NCBI GenBank assembly: GCA_000799755.1
Contig: JUHI01000010.1
Coordinates: forward strand, 62,001 to 126,000
Direction of reading: 5' to 3'
DNA: 64,000 nucleotides
Origin: Martinezella tropici
GTDB lineage: Bacteria; Pseudomonadota; Alphaproteobacteria; Rhizobiales; Rhizobiaceae
The position numbers were made by a program, and so were the translations under genes. Positions 36,412 to 45,590 of the stretch are shown here, one piece after another (the first letter of the stretch is position 1; each line of letters opens with the position of its first letter). The notes beneath the pieces are model-generated. The model was not told the origin of the DNA. It worked only from the letters and a program-made list of their open reading frames with translations, and did no database searches.

Positions 36412-36780
36412 ATGAAAATCAGCGGGTTTGTCATCGTCGCCATTTCGGCGGCGTCGCTTGCATCCTGTGCCATCACGGTACCGGTGGCGGTGATCTCGGG
36501 CAAAGGCGACGTTATGCGGGGAACATCGACCGCAACGATGTCCGGTGGCAGCTTCCAGGTGGCGGGGAGACTGAAGGGCAAGACCGTCAAGTGTGCCGGC
36601 AGCTATGATTCGCTCGACACGTCCGTGACGATTTCCATGGCAGTCCACTGCTCGGATGGTCGCAAGGGCATCGTCATCGCGACGCGCCAAGCCAATGGTC
36701 TCGATGGCTCCGGCCGGGTTCGGCTGACCGACGGCACCGAAGCCGATTTCGTCTTCGGCAGGGCCGCCGCCGCGCTCTGA
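36412..36780 (+). CDS. putative lipoprotein
   Basis: The 122-residue protein starts with a lipoprotein signal: Met-Lys, a hydrophobic core (ISGFVIVAISAA) and the lipobox LASC with Cys at residue 19. The mature part is rich in beta-forming residues (GSFQVAGRLKGKTVKCAGSYDSLDTSVTISMAVHCSDGRKGIVIATRQ) with two further cysteines that may form a disulfide. It is probably anchored in the envelope. ATG 36412 is chosen over an upstream ATG at 36370 because it puts the signal peptide at the N-terminus. No function can be assigned. Confidence 0.65.
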   Translation: MKISGFVIVAISAASLASCAITVPVAVISGKGDVMRGTSTATMSGGSFQVAGRLKGKTVKCAGSYDSLDTSVTISMAVHCSDGRKGIVIATRQANGLDGSGRVRLTDGTEADFVFGRAAAAL

Positions 36781-36851
36781 CGATTGAACGCAGCAATGGC
36801 CGTTCCAGAAGTGACGGTCATGGTTTGCCCGGCAATTTGGTCATCACCGAT

Positions 36852-37235
36852 TCATGAATGCAATGGCTGCGATGACGATCCATTCGCGCTGCTGTCGTTC
36901 AGCGCAATGGCCATGATCGCCAGGAGAACATATTCGCGCTTCCAACCTGATTTCATGGCAGCCTCGATGAGGCTCTCGATGGAAGGTTCCAACGCGAAAA
37001 GACAGGCCGTCAGATAGTTCGCGTGCGATGCTGCTTCTGAGGGGGGAGGGTTTATGGCTGGTCTCAACTTCCTGCTCCGTTCATTGATTCGATCGGACAG
37101 GACGGACTGTAATTTCAATGGGTTTCCGGGGTTTGTCTCGTTTGTTGCGCAACGTTGCCAGTGCTGCATGGCAAATCCTGCCAAACCACCCATCGCTTGG
37201 GACCTGCTGCTGATCGGTATCGACGGGTAGAGCAT
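36852..37235 (-). CDS. doubtful reading frame with a plausible C-terminal half
   Basis: The second half (ANYLTACLFALEPSIESLIEAAMKSGWKREYVLLAIMAIALNDSS) has the composition of a real helical protein, while the first half looks random and no start codon in front of the good part has a ribosome site. It may be a small gene with an unusual start or a decayed gene with a frameshift. The remaining stretch to 37447 shows nothing convincing. Confidence 0.25.
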   Translation of the reverse strand: MLYPSIPISSRSQAMGGLAGFAMQHWQRCATNETNPGNPLKLQSVLSDRINERSRKLRPAINPPPSEAASHANYLTACLFALEPSIESLIEAAMKSGWKREYVLLAIMAIALNDSSANGSSSQPLHS

Positions 37236-37447
37236 AAGCGCGCCGTGTCATCATCGATGGCACGGGCAGTTGATCGATCCATATCCGAAAGGGCCGAAGC
37301 AAAAACAATCAGACCTTGCGGTATCTGACGCCGCAGCCAGTCTTATCAATCGGAATGTTGCGCGGGGTAATCGAGGGAAGCGCGTTGATCAACTCTACCG
37401 CCAGCTGAACGGTAAAGTTGACCACGATTTTGGAATGAAATGCGCTT

Positions 37448-37723
37448 TTAGGCTTTGCCGCCGTTCTTCTTGCAGTCGCTTCGGAACTTGGCGCGCGCCT
37501 TTCCATGCAGACCCTTGGCGTCAGCCTGGGTGGAGCATGCCTTGGAGACGGCAGTCTGTGCCGGCTTCATTGCCTTCGGCTTCATCGTGGTCGTCGACGG
37601 GGTCGACGTCGTTGCGCTTGGGGTCGTCGTGGTGGTGCTGGGGGTGGTTGCCGTTTGTGCCATGGCACTTACGCTGAAGAGGGCGACAAAGGCTGCAGTC
37701 GTGAACATAGTAGCAATACGCAT
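37448..37723 (-). CDS. PsiF-like exported small protein
   Basis: The 91-residue product has a signal peptide (MRIATMFTTAAFVALFSVSAMA, cleavage before Gln23), a Thr/Pro/Ser-rich linker (about 24-55) and a C-terminal PsiF-type repeat (SKACSTQADAKGLHGKARAKFRSDCKKNGGKA) with two cysteines. PsiF is a phosphate-starvation-inducible protein of unknown activity in E. coli; the exported location is predicted. ATG 37723 follows GCGGAGGAAAAGCCCCC. No clear Pho box was found upstream. The upstream in-frame extension to 37855 is rejected because the signal peptide must be N-terminal. Confidence 0.7.
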   Translation of the reverse strand: MRIATMFTTAAFVALFSVSAMAQTATTPSTTTTTPSATTSTPSTTTMKPKAMKPAQTAVSKACSTQADAKGLHGKARAKFRSDCKKNGGKA

Positions 37724-37850
37724 GGGGGCTTTTCCTCCGCTAAATAGCTTGGGTGGAATGTACGTTGTTCGACGAACATCAACAGCTTGGACCAATATTT
37801 TTGCAAAAGCAATTCGTTCATCAGACAGTTTTGCGACTGCTGGTCGCGCC

Positions 37851-37881
37851 CGCAAAACCCGGGTAAAACCTGGGTTTTGCG
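37851..37881. repeat. 10-bp inverted repeat between the PsiF-like gene and ccdA
   Basis: CGCAAAACCC (37851-37860) and GGGTTTTGCG (37872-37881) are exact inverted copies around an 11-base loop that itself repeats AAAACC. It lies in the shared upstream region of two divergent genes and has no T-run, so an operator is as likely as an RNA hairpin. Confidence 0.5.
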
Positions 37882-38007
37882 CCTTTCCGCGGGAACCTCA
37901 ATTCCGTCAACTTTAAGGCAAGACTCGGTGTCCACTCGAAAAGGTGATTGGCCTTCCGGTGCCCGCATCGTTAGGAAGGGACCGGAATGACATAGCCGGA
38001 GTCCATC

Positions 38008-38760
38008 GTGTCGCTTGCCGATATTTCGCTTCTGAGTGCCTTGCTCGCCGGAGCGCTTTCGTTTCTTTCGCCCTGCGTGCTGCCGCTCGTGCCGCCCTAT
38101 CTCTGCTACATGGCGGGCATCTCGGTGGAGCAGTTCCGTGGCGGCGGTGCGGCTGTCGCATCCGCACCGAGCGTACGCGGCAATGTGCTGCTGTCGGCGC
38201 TGTTCTTCACGCTGGGCTTTGCCACCGTCTTCGTGGCGCTCGGCGCCGGCGCCTCCTCCATCGGCATGTTGCTGCGCCAGCATCTCGATGTCCTCGCCAA
38301 GATCGGCGGCCTCATCATCGTCGTGATGGGCCTGAATTTCCTCGGTGTTTTCCGCATCGGCATTCTTGCCCGTGAAGCGCGTTTCCAGAGCGGCGGCAAG
38401 CCGGCGACGCTGACGGGCGCCTATGTCATGGGGCTTGCCTTTGCCTTTGGCTGGACGCCCTGCATCGGCCCGGTGCTCGGCGCCATCCTCGGCATCGCCG
38501 CCTCGCGCGAAACGGTCGGCGCCGGCGCCGGCCTGCTCGCCGTCTATTCCCTCGGGCTTGCCATTCCCTTCTGGATCGCCGCCGGCTTCTCCGGCGCCTT
38601 CATGAACTTTCTCTCCCGCTTCCGCCGCCATCTCGGCACGGTCGAGAAGGTCATGGGCGGGCTTTTGGTATTGACCGGCCTTGCCTTCATCTTCGGCTAT
38701 GTCAGCGATATGGCGATCTGGTTTCAGCAAACCTTTCCCATCCTGATGAAAATCGGCTAA
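38008..38760 (+). CDS. ccdA: CcdA-type cytochrome c biogenesis / thiol transporter
   Basis: The 250-residue integral membrane protein has six hydrophobic helices and the two conserved cysteine motifs SPCVLPL (Cys23) and TPCIGP (near residue 151). CcdA passes reducing equivalents from cytoplasmic thioredoxin to periplasmic thiol proteins that keep apocytochrome c reduced. The start is GTG 38008 after CCGGAGTCCATC. No other cytochrome c maturation genes adjoin. An imperfect hairpin with a bulge (about 38760-38786) after the stop may end transcription. Confidence 0.9.
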   Translation: MSLADISLLSALLAGALSFLSPCVLPLVPPYLCYMAGISVEQFRGGGAAVASAPSVRGNVLLSALFFTLGFATVFVALGAGASSIGMLLRQHLDVLAKIGGLIIVVMGLNFLGVFRIGILAREARFQSGGKPATLTGAYVMGLAFAFGWTPCIGPVLGAILGIAASRETVGAGAGLLAVYSLGLAIPFWIAAGFSGAFMNFLSRFRRHLGTVEKVMGGLLVLTGLAFIFGYVSDMAIWFQQTFPILMKIG

Positions 38761-38823
38761 ATCGGGCGATACTCTCGCCCCGATTTCCCCGGCAAAACGG
38801 AACATGCCCGATGGCCGACCCCC

Positions 38824-39786
38824 ATGGCTGATATTGTCGGCCTGCTGCTGCCATTCTTCGCCCTGATTCTGATTGGCTACGTCGCCGCGCGAGTGACGAA
38901 GCAGCCGGTGGAGGCTCTCGGCTGGCTCAATACGTTCATCATCTATGCGGCATTGCCGGCGCTGCTCTTCAAGCTCGTTTCCCAAACGCCGATCGAGCAG
39001 TTGACGCGGGTCGATTTCATCGCAACCGACATAGCCGCGACCTATTCGGTTTTCTTGCTGCTGTTTCTGATCGGCCGCTTCCTGCGTCGCAATTCGCTTG
39101 CAGACAGCACGATCCAGGCCTTCTCGGGCGCCTATGGCAATATCGGCTATATGGGGCCGGGTTTGGCGCTGCTGGCGTTGGGTGAAAGGGCTGCCGTTCC
39201 CGTGGCGCTGATCGTCTGTTTCGAAAACGCGCTGCATTTCATCGTCGCGCCGGTGCTGATGGCGCTGGAAGGTGGGGACAGGCGCTCTCCGCCGCAGCTT
39301 GCTATGGATATCGTCCGGAAAGTGCTGCTGCATCCGTTCATCCTGTCTACGGCGCTGGGTTTCGTCGTGGCGGCATTTTCGCTTAAGCAGCCAGCAGCAT
39401 TCGAGCAGTTTATCAATTATCTCGCGCAAGCCTCTGCACCATGTGCATTATTTGCCATGGGCGTGACCTTGGCTCTGCGGCCGCTGAAGCGCATTCCGGT
39501 CGAGATTGGCTATATCGTGCCGGCGAAGCTCATCCTGCACCCGCTCGTCGTCTACGCCGTTCTGCAGTCATTCGGGCACTTCGATCCCGTATGGATCGAG
39601 GCGGCGGTTTTGCTCGCGGCACTGCCGACGGCGACGAGTGTCTTCGTGATCGCCCAGCAATATGATGTGTGGCAGGAGCGGTCGTCCGCCACCATCCTGA
39701 TCACCACGGCCTGCTCCGTGGCGACGGTTTCGGTTGTTCTCTACCTGATAAAGTCGGGCGCCTTACCGGCGCAGCTTTTCCCGTAG
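38824..39786 (+). CDS. AEC-family transporter (auxin efflux carrier type)
   Basis: The 320-residue protein has about ten hydrophobic helices in two halves: N-terminal LLLPFFALILIGYVAARV and C-terminal AAVLLAALPTATSVFVIAQQYDV, the latter being the characteristic conserved segment of the AEC family. Bacterial members export or import small organic acids such as malate or malonate; the substrate here is unknown. Its 3' end overlaps the convergent ubiH-like gene by 24 bases. It follows ccdA after 63 bases. Confidence 0.88.
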   Translation: MADIVGLLLPFFALILIGYVAARVTKQPVEALGWLNTFIIYAALPALLFKLVSQTPIEQLTRVDFIATDIAATYSVFLLLFLIGRFLRRNSLADSTIQAFSGAYGNIGYMGPGLALLALGERAAVPVALIVCFENALHFIVAPVLMALEGGDRRSPPQLAMDIVRKVLLHPFILSTALGFVVAAFSLKQPAAFEQFINYLAQASAPCALFAMGVTLALRPLKRIPVEIGYIVPAKLILHPLVVYAVLQSFGHFDPVWIEAAVLLAALPTATSVFVIAQQYDVWQERSSATILITTACSVATVSVVLYLIKSGALPAQLFP

Positions 39787-40965
39787 CATCGACGGAAAAT
39801 TACGCAGGCCGCCGCCGGGTTCGATGCCTTCGCGCATGACGATATTACGCAGCGGAGCGATGGCGGAAAGCACATGCAGGCCGGCGGCGCGGAGCATCTG
39901 CACAGGCAGGAAGTCCGACAGCAGCGAACGATTGAGGAGATCGACGCTCGCGGTGCGGCTGATGATGTCGGCGCGTCTCTTGCGGTCGAAACTGTCGCCC
40001 GAGGTCGCCGGGATTGGCTGTTCCGGGCGGTCATTCAGAATTTCCGTCAGCACCAGAATATCGCGAAGGCTCAAATTGAGCCCTTGCGCGCCGATTGGCG
40101 GAAAGACATGGGCGGCTTCGCCGATCAGCGCGGCGCGTCCCCTGCCGAAGCGATGGGCCGTCATGCCGGAAAGCGGCCAGACCTGCACATTGTCCTCGAT
40201 CGTCACCTGACCGAGCATCGATTGCATCCGTTCCTCAACAAGCCTGCCAAGCTCTTCGAGCGATGTCTCGGCATTGGCGGCCGCTTCTGCCGGCTTCTGC
40301 ACCCAGACGAGACTGGAACGCCTGCCCGGCAGGGGGACCTGCGTAAACGGCCCGCTTTCCGTGTGAAATTCGGTGGAAATGTTCTGGTGCGGCAGGCTAT
40401 GGGCAAAATTCAAAACCATCGCCGATTGCGGATAGGACCAGCCCTTGGTCTTGATGCCGAGCGTCTCGCGCACCTTCGAATTGCGGCCATCGGCGCCGAC
40501 GACGAATGCGGCATCGATCGAATCGCCATTGTCGAGAGAAATCGACACGCCATCGTCGCCGAAGGTGATTTCGGATGCCGTGGCTTCGATCCGGGTGACA
40601 TTGCCTTCCGCTTCGATGGCTTGGCTGAGACTGTCAAGCAACACGGCATTCGGAATATTGTAGCCGAAGGCTTCCAGCCCGATTTCGGACGACCGGAATG
40701 AGACTGTGGGAGCCCGTAGCAGCCGTGAAGTGCCGTCGATGATACGCATTGTGGTCAGCGCGGCTGCGGCGGGCGCTATTCTGTCCCAAAGTGTCAGGCG
40801 CTCCAGAAAGCGGATCGATTGATCCATCAGCGCCGTCGTCCGCTTGTCGGCCTTGTTATGCGGCGCCGCGACGAGTGCGACGGATCTTCCGCCGCGCGCG
40901 AGCGCGAATGCCGTGATCATGCCGGCCAGGCCACCGCCGATAACGGCCACTTCAATCTGCTTCAT
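39763..40965 (-). CDS. UbiH/UbiF-family FAD-dependent hydroxylase
   Basis: The 400-residue flavoprotein monooxygenase has the Rossmann GGGLAGMITAFAL at residues 10-22, the DG motif VGADGRNSKVRETLGI, and GRAALIGEAAHVFPPIGAQGLNLSLRD near residue 275, the UbiH/COQ6 signature. It probably hydroxylates a ring position in ubiquinone synthesis; which one cannot be told. The ATG follows TTGAGGCATCGAC. It is divergent from pcs over about 210 bases in which I see no gene. Confidence 0.9.
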   Translation of the reverse strand: MKQIEVAVIGGGLAGMITAFALARGGRSVALVAAPHNKADKRTTALMDQSIRFLERLTLWDRIAPAAAALTTMRIIDGTSRLLRAPTVSFRSSEIGLEAFGYNIPNAVLLDSLSQAIEAEGNVTRIEATASEITFGDDGVSISLDNGDSIDAAFVVGADGRNSKVRETLGIKTKGWSYPQSAMVLNFAHSLPHQNISTEFHTESGPFTQVPLPGRRSSLVWVQKPAEAAANAETSLEELGRLVEERMQSMLGQVTIEDNVQVWPLSGMTAHRFGRGRAALIGEAAHVFPPIGAQGLNLSLRDILVLTEILNDRPEQPIPATSGDSFDRKRRADIISRTASVDLLNRSLLSDFLPVQMLRAAGLHVLSAIAPLRNIVMREGIEPGGGLRNFPSMLREKLRR

Positions 40966-41177
40966 GTCGATGCCTCAATTGCCTTCGGTTCTGAAAATAA
41001 GCGCTTAGCCTGTTGAAATCCATGGGATGAAACATCGCAATGGGTGAAAATGACAGTAAGTCGCGCTAGCGTGCGGCGGTGAACGCTTTTGCGCTGGCGG
41101 TGTCGACCAAAGGATGCATATTAGCAAGAAAAACCGCCTGCCGGGGCAGGTGAATAAGCTGACGAATCGTGGGGCGG

Positions 41178-41903
41178 ATGAAAATCTTCAATTACAAGCG
41201 GGTGCCTTATGCGGAGATGCGTGCTTTCTCCGTCCATATACTGACGGCATCCGGATCGTTTCTCGCCTTTCTCGGCGTCGTCGCGGCATCCGAACATCGC
41301 TTTGTCGATATGTTCTGGTGGCTTGGCCTGGCTCTGTTGGTCGATGGCATAGACGGCCCGATCGCCCGCAAGGTTCGCGTCAAGGAAGTGCTGCCCAACT
41401 GGTCGGGCGATACGCTCGACAATATCATCGACTACGTGACCTACGTGCTGCTGCCCGCCTTCGCACTCTATGAGAGCGGCATGATCGGCGAGCCATGGTC
41501 CTTTGTGGCGGCCGGCATGATCGTGGTCTCCAGTGCCATCTATTATGCCGATACCGGCATGAAGACGGACGAATATTTCTTCTCCGGTTTCCCGGTCGTC
41601 TGGAACATGGTGATCTTCACGCTGTTCGTCATCGACGCCAGCGCGACGACGGCCATGATTATTGTCGGCGTTTCCGTCGTTTTGACCTTCCTGCCGATTA
41701 ATTTTCTGCATCCCGTGCGCGTCAAGCGCCTCCGGCCGCTGAACCTTGGCATATTCCTCTTCTGGTCGGCGCTCGGTATCTATTCGCTGCTGATGCATTT
41801 CGTCATGCCGCAATGGGCCGTTGTCCTCTTCATCATCAGTGGTATTTATCTTTATTGTATCGGCGCCGTGCTGCAATTTTTCCCGTCCCTCGGACGCCAA
41901 TAA
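41178..41903 (+). CDS. pcs: phosphatidylcholine synthase
   Basis: Pcs condenses CDP-diacylglycerol with choline to phosphatidylcholine in the inner membrane, a lipid needed for symbiosis and stress in rhizobia. The 241-residue product is hydrophobic with about eight helices and carries the modified CDP-alcohol phosphotransferase motif DGIDGPIARKVRVKEVLPNWSGDTLDNIIDY near residues 58-88. It is nearly superimposable on the Sinorhizobium enzyme as I recall it, including the MKxFNYxRVPYAE start, which decides for ATG 41178 over GTG 41169. A quinone oxidoreductase gene follows after 12 bases. Confidence 0.95.
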   Translation: MKIFNYKRVPYAEMRAFSVHILTASGSFLAFLGVVAASEHRFVDMFWWLGLALLVDGIDGPIARKVRVKEVLPNWSGDTLDNIIDYVTYVLLPAFALYESGMIGEPWSFVAAGMIVVSSAIYYADTGMKTDEYFFSGFPVVWNMVIFTLFVIDASATTAMIIVGVSVVLTFLPINFLHPVRVKRLRPLNLGIFLFWSALGIYSLLMHFVMPQWAVVLFIISGIYLYCIGAVLQFFPSLGRQ

Positions 41904-41915
41904 GGACGACGCGTC

Positions 41916-42899
41916 ATGAAGAAGACCAAGGTTATCCGTATCCATGAAAATGGCGGTCCGGAGGTCATGAAGCTGGAGGAGGTAGATCTACCGCCTCCCG
42001 GCGCGGGCGAGGTGCAGCTTCGTCATGCGGCCATCGGCCTCAATTTCATCGATGTCTATTTCCGTTCCGGTCTCTACAAGGCTCCTCAGTTTCCGCTGCC
42101 GCTCGGCAAGGAAGCAGCAGGCACGATCACCGAAGTTGGCCCCGGCGTGACCGATTTTGACGTTGGCGATCGCGTCGCCTATGCCAGCAGCGACGGTGCC
42201 TACAGCGTCGAGCGCAACATCGAAACCCGCCATCTGGTCAAGGTGCCAGACGATATTCCGCTCGAAACCGCGGCATCGATGATGCTGAAGGGTATGACGG
42301 CCGAATATCTGTTGAATCGCACTTTCAAGGTCGGTCCGGGAACGACGCTGCTGTTTCACGCCGCCGCCGGCGGCGTCGGCCTGATTGCCGGCCAGTGGGC
42401 CAAGGCGCTCGGAGCGGGCACCGTTATCGGCACCGCCGGTTCCGCCGAAAAGGTCGAGCTGGCGCTGGCGCATGGCTATGACCACGTCATCGATTACAGC
42501 AAGGAGAACTTCGCCGAGCGTGTCCGCGAGATTACCGGCGGCAAGGGCGTCGATGTCGTCTACGACTCGGTCGGCAAGGATACTTTCCCGCATTCGCTCG
42601 ATTGCCTGAAGCCGCGCGGCATGTGGGTCACCTTCGGCCAGTCCTCGGGTCCGATCGAGAACTTCAATCTCGCCATCCTCAACCAGAAGGGCTCGCTTTT
42701 CGCGACGCGTCCCAGTCTTTTTGCCTATGTCGGCACGCCTGAGGAGTTGCGAGCCAGCGCAAATGCGTTATTTGCTGTTGTGCAAAGCAGCAAAGTGCGT
42801 ATCAATATTCATCAGACTTATCCGTTGGGCGATGCTGGGCGCGCGCACGCGGATCTGGAAGCCAGAAAAACGAGTGGAACTACACTACTGATCCCATAG
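41916..42899 (+). CDS. NADPH:quinone oxidoreductase (Qor, MDR family)
   Basis: The 327-residue zinc-free medium-chain dehydrogenase shows the quinone reductase pattern: GPEVMKLEEVDLPPPGAGEV, RSGLYKAPQFPLPLGKEAAGTI, and the cofactor motif HAAAGGVGLIAGQWAKALGAGTVIGTAGSAEKVELA. Members reduce quinones with NADPH in the cytoplasm and often respond to oxidative stress. It follows pcs at 12 bases and is probably co-transcribed; a functional link is not evident. Confidence 0.9.
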   Translation: MKKTKVIRIHENGGPEVMKLEEVDLPPPGAGEVQLRHAAIGLNFIDVYFRSGLYKAPQFPLPLGKEAAGTITEVGPGVTDFDVGDRVAYASSDGAYSVERNIETRHLVKVPDDIPLETAASMMLKGMTAEYLLNRTFKVGPGTTLLFHAAAGGVGLIAGQWAKALGAGTVIGTAGSAEKVELALAHGYDHVIDYSKENFAERVREITGGKGVDVVYDSVGKDTFPHSLDCLKPRGMWVTFGQSSGPIENFNLAILNQKGSLFATRPSLFAYVGTPEELRASANALFAVVQSSKVRINIHQTYPLGDAGRAHADLEARKTSGTTLLIP

Positions 42900-42940
42900 A
42901 TCCGTAAAGGACAGGTCGGTGGGAAGGAAATGAGGGGAAC

Positions 42941-44515
42941 GTGTCGTCATCCAATATGCCGGCGGCCGAAGCATTGTTGTCGGTTCGCAAACTGACGAAG
43001 CTGTTCGGCAGTTTTACTGCGTGCAACGAAATCGATCTTGAAATCCAGCCGGGGGAAATTCACGCTCTCCTCGGGGAAAATGGTGCAGGCAAATCCACGC
43101 TGGTCAAGATGTTGTTCGGCGTGCTCGAGCCATCGCATGGGCAGATCGTCTGGCAGGGGCAGCCTGTGTCGATCGATGCGCCTGGTACTGCGCGCAAGCT
43201 CGGCATCGGCATGGTGTTTCAGCATTTTTGCCTGTTTGAGGCGCTGACCGTCGCGGAAAACATCGCGCTCTCGCTCGACAGCAATATCCCGCTGGCAAAA
43301 ATTGCCGAGGAGGCTGCAAAGCTCTCGCGTGCCTATGGCCTGCCGCTCGATCCGAATGCGCATGTCGCAGACCTCTCGGTCGGGGAGCGGCAGCGTATCG
43401 AAATCCTTCGCGCGCTTTTGCAGAATCCGAAGTTGATCATTCTCGACGAGCCGACCGCCGTTCTCACGCCGCAGGAGGCCGATCGTCTGTTCGAGACGCT
43501 GTTCCAGCTGCGAGACGAGGGGCGATCGGTGCTTTACATCAGCCACCGGCTCGAAGAGGTGCAGCGTATCTGTTCGCGCGCCACGGTTCTTCGCCATGGC
43601 AAAGTAACGGGTGCTTGCGATCCACGGCAGGAAACGACGGGATCGCTCGCCCGTATGATGGTTGGCAGCGATGTCGCGAGCGTACAGCATGAAGGCATGG
43701 ACAAGAAGGGCGACATCCTTCTGGAAATCGCCGGCCTTTCTGCGCCAGCGCGCACCCCCTTTGCAACGTCGCTCAAAGATCTCTCGTTGCGCGTGCGTGC
43801 CGGCGAGGTGCTGGCGATAGCCGGCGTTGCCGGAAACGGGCAGGGCGAGCTGTTCGATGTCATCTCGGGCGAATATGCCGTTGCGTCGGATGATCTGGTT
43901 CAGTTGCGTGGCGAGGGTGTTGGCACCAGGGGCATCAACGCCCGTCGATTGCTCGGCGCCGGTTTCGTACCCGAGGAGCGCCACGGCCATGCGGCGGTCT
44001 CCGCATTGAAGCTGTCTGATAACCTCGTGCTCGCCCGCAATCAGTCGGATCGCAGGGCATTCCTTGGCGGAGGCTTTCTCAACATCATCAGGCACGGCGC
44101 GGTCAAGCAGGCGACTAAGCGGATTTGCGAAGCAATGGATGTACGCAAGAGCGGCGAGGACCCGGCTGCGGGCGCTCTGTCCGGCGGCAATCTGCAGAAG
44201 TTCATCGTCGGCCGCGAACTGGATCGTCAGCCGAGCGTGCTCGTCGTCAACCAGCCGACCTGGGGCGTCGATGCGGGTGCCGCTAGCCGTATTCGTCAGG
44301 CCATGGTCGACCTCGCCCGCGACGGTTCGGCCGTGCTCGTCATCAGCCAGGATCTGGATGAGATCTTCGAGGTCGCGACCGATATCGCCGTCATTTCGGA
44401 GGGGCGCCTGTCGCCGTCCTATCCAGCCGGTGAACTGACCCGCGAAAAGATCGGCCTGTTGATGGGCGGTCTGCATGATTCCAAGACGCATTCGGAGCCT
44501 GCCCATGCGCATTGA
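42941..44515 (+). CDS. ABC transporter ATP-binding protein, nucleoside (BMP) uptake type
   Basis: The 524-residue protein is a double ABC ATPase: the first cassette has Walker A GENGAGKST (about 46) and LSVGERQRIEILRALL, and the second has GVAGNGQGELF in place of a canonical Walker A and SGGNLQKFIVGREL, with WGVDAG in the Walker B region. This degenerate second half is typical of the sugar/nucleoside family. With two permeases and a BMP-type binding protein downstream it forms an importer for purine nucleosides, by analogy with YufO-type systems. The GTG start at 42941 follows GAGGGGAAC. Confidence 0.92.
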   Translation: MSSSNMPAAEALLSVRKLTKLFGSFTACNEIDLEIQPGEIHALLGENGAGKSTLVKMLFGVLEPSHGQIVWQGQPVSIDAPGTARKLGIGMVFQHFCLFEALTVAENIALSLDSNIPLAKIAEEAAKLSRAYGLPLDPNAHVADLSVGERQRIEILRALLQNPKLIILDEPTAVLTPQEADRLFETLFQLRDEGRSVLYISHRLEEVQRICSRATVLRHGKVTGACDPRQETTGSLARMMVGSDVASVQHEGMDKKGDILLEIAGLSAPARTPFATSLKDLSLRVRAGEVLAIAGVAGNGQGELFDVISGEYAVASDDLVQLRGEGVGTRGINARRLLGAGFVPEERHGHAAVSALKLSDNLVLARNQSDRRAFLGGGFLNIIRHGAVKQATKRICEAMDVRKSGEDPAAGALSGGNLQKFIVGRELDRQPSVLVVNQPTWGVDAGAASRIRQAMVDLARDGSAVLVISQDLDEIFEVATDIAVISEGRLSPSYPAGELTREKIGLLMGGLHDSKTHSEPAHAH

Positions 44516-45590
44516 ACTCGAAAAGCGCCCGCAGGTCTCGAAGCTCTTCGGCCTCCTGTCGCCGCTGCTTGCGCTCGCATTGGCGCTGATCGCCGGCACC
44601 ATCATGTTCGCCCTGATGGGCAAGGACCCCGTCGAAGCGCTCAATGCCTTCTTCGTCGAGCCTCTCTTGGAAGTCTGGTCGCTGCATGAACTGGCGATCA
44701 AGGCTGGGCCACTGATCCTGATCGCCGTCGGTCTTTGCCTTTGCTATCGATCCAATAATTGGAACATCGGTGCTGAAGGCCAGTTTACGATGGGGGCTGT
44801 CGCTGGCTCCTTTATCCCGATCATCTTCACCGATTGGCATTCGCCGATGGTTCTGCCGCTGATGCTGATCGCCGGTGCCATCGGCGGCGCGCTCTACGCT
44901 GCCATTCCGGCGCTTTTGAAGGCGCATTTCAACACGAACGAGATCCTGACCAGCCTGATGCTGGTCTATATCGCGCAGCTCTTCCTCGATTGGCTGTCGC
45001 GCGGGCCTTGGCGCGATCCACAGGGTCACAACTTCCCGCAGAGCATCGATTTCCCGCCGGAAGCCGTATTGCCGGCAATCTGGGAGGATTCCGGACGCGC
45101 GCATTGGGGCATCGTCTTTGCCGTCGTCGCCGCGGTTCTCGCCTGGTTCCTGATGAAATATACGCTGAAGGGATTCGAAATAAGCGTGCTCGGCCAGTCG
45201 GCGCGGGCAGGGCGCTTCGCCGGCTTCTCCTCGCGGAAAATGGTCTGGTTCGCTTTTCTCTTCTCAGGCGCACTCGCGGGATTGGCGGGCATATCCGAAG
45301 TTTCCGGTTCGATCGGCCACCTGCAGCCGGCAATCTCGCCGGGCTATGGCTTCACCGCTATCATCGTCGCTTTCCTTGCGCGCCTCAATCCACTCGGAGC
45401 GATCCTCTCCGGCCTGGTGCTCGCGTTGACCTATCTCGGCGGCGAAGCCGCGCAATTGTCGCCGGGCATATCGGCCAAGGCGGCAAGCGTCTTCCAGGGC
45501 CTGCTGCTGTTTTTCGTGCTCTCCTGCGACACCCTGATCTACTACAAGATCCGCCTGGTCTGGTCGCGGGTGCGGGGAGGTGCGGCATGA
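44505..45590 (+). CDS. ABC transporter permease, nucleoside uptake (subunit 1)
   Basis: The 361-residue membrane protein has about nine or ten helices and the branched-chain-permease-like fold of nucleoside importers (NWNIGAEGQFTMGAVAGSF; ISVLGQSARAGRFAGFS cytoplasmic loop; LSGALAGLAGISEVSGS). ATG 44505 overlaps the end of the ATPase gene by 11 bases and follows GGAG, which decides against the longer frame from 44475. Its stop overlaps the next permease start (ATGA). It forms the transmembrane pore with its partner. Confidence 0.93.
   Translation: MRIELEKRPQVSKLFGLLSPLLALALALIAGTIMFALMGKDPVEALNAFFVEPLLEVWSLHELAIKAGPLILIAVGLCLCYRSNNWNIGAEGQFTMGAVAGSFIPIIFTDWHSPMVLPLMLIAGAIGGALYAAIPALLKAHFNTNEILTSLMLVYIAQLFLDWLSRGPWRDPQGHNFPQSIDFPPEAVLPAIWEDSGRAHWGIVFAVVAAVLAWFLMKYTLKGFEISVLGQSARAGRFAGFSSRKMVWFAFLFSGALAGLAGISEVSGSIGHLQPAISPGYGFTAIIVAFLARLNPLGAILSGLVLALTYLGGEAAQLSPGISAKAASVFQGLLLFFVLSCDTLIYYKIRLVWSRVRGGAA

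Noticed and set aside
36784..37017. 77-residue plus-strand frame
   Set aside because: Biased towards Met/Ala/Ser from the opposite strand, no ribosome site, no recognisable pattern.
41050..41056. ATGACAG (reverse Pho half-site) between ubiH-like and pcs
   Set aside because: No second half-site at 4-base spacing in either direction.
44834..45586. Long N-terminal extension of the second nucleoside permease
   Set aside because: It is an alternative frame of the first permease; the real start overlaps the previous stop as ATGA.
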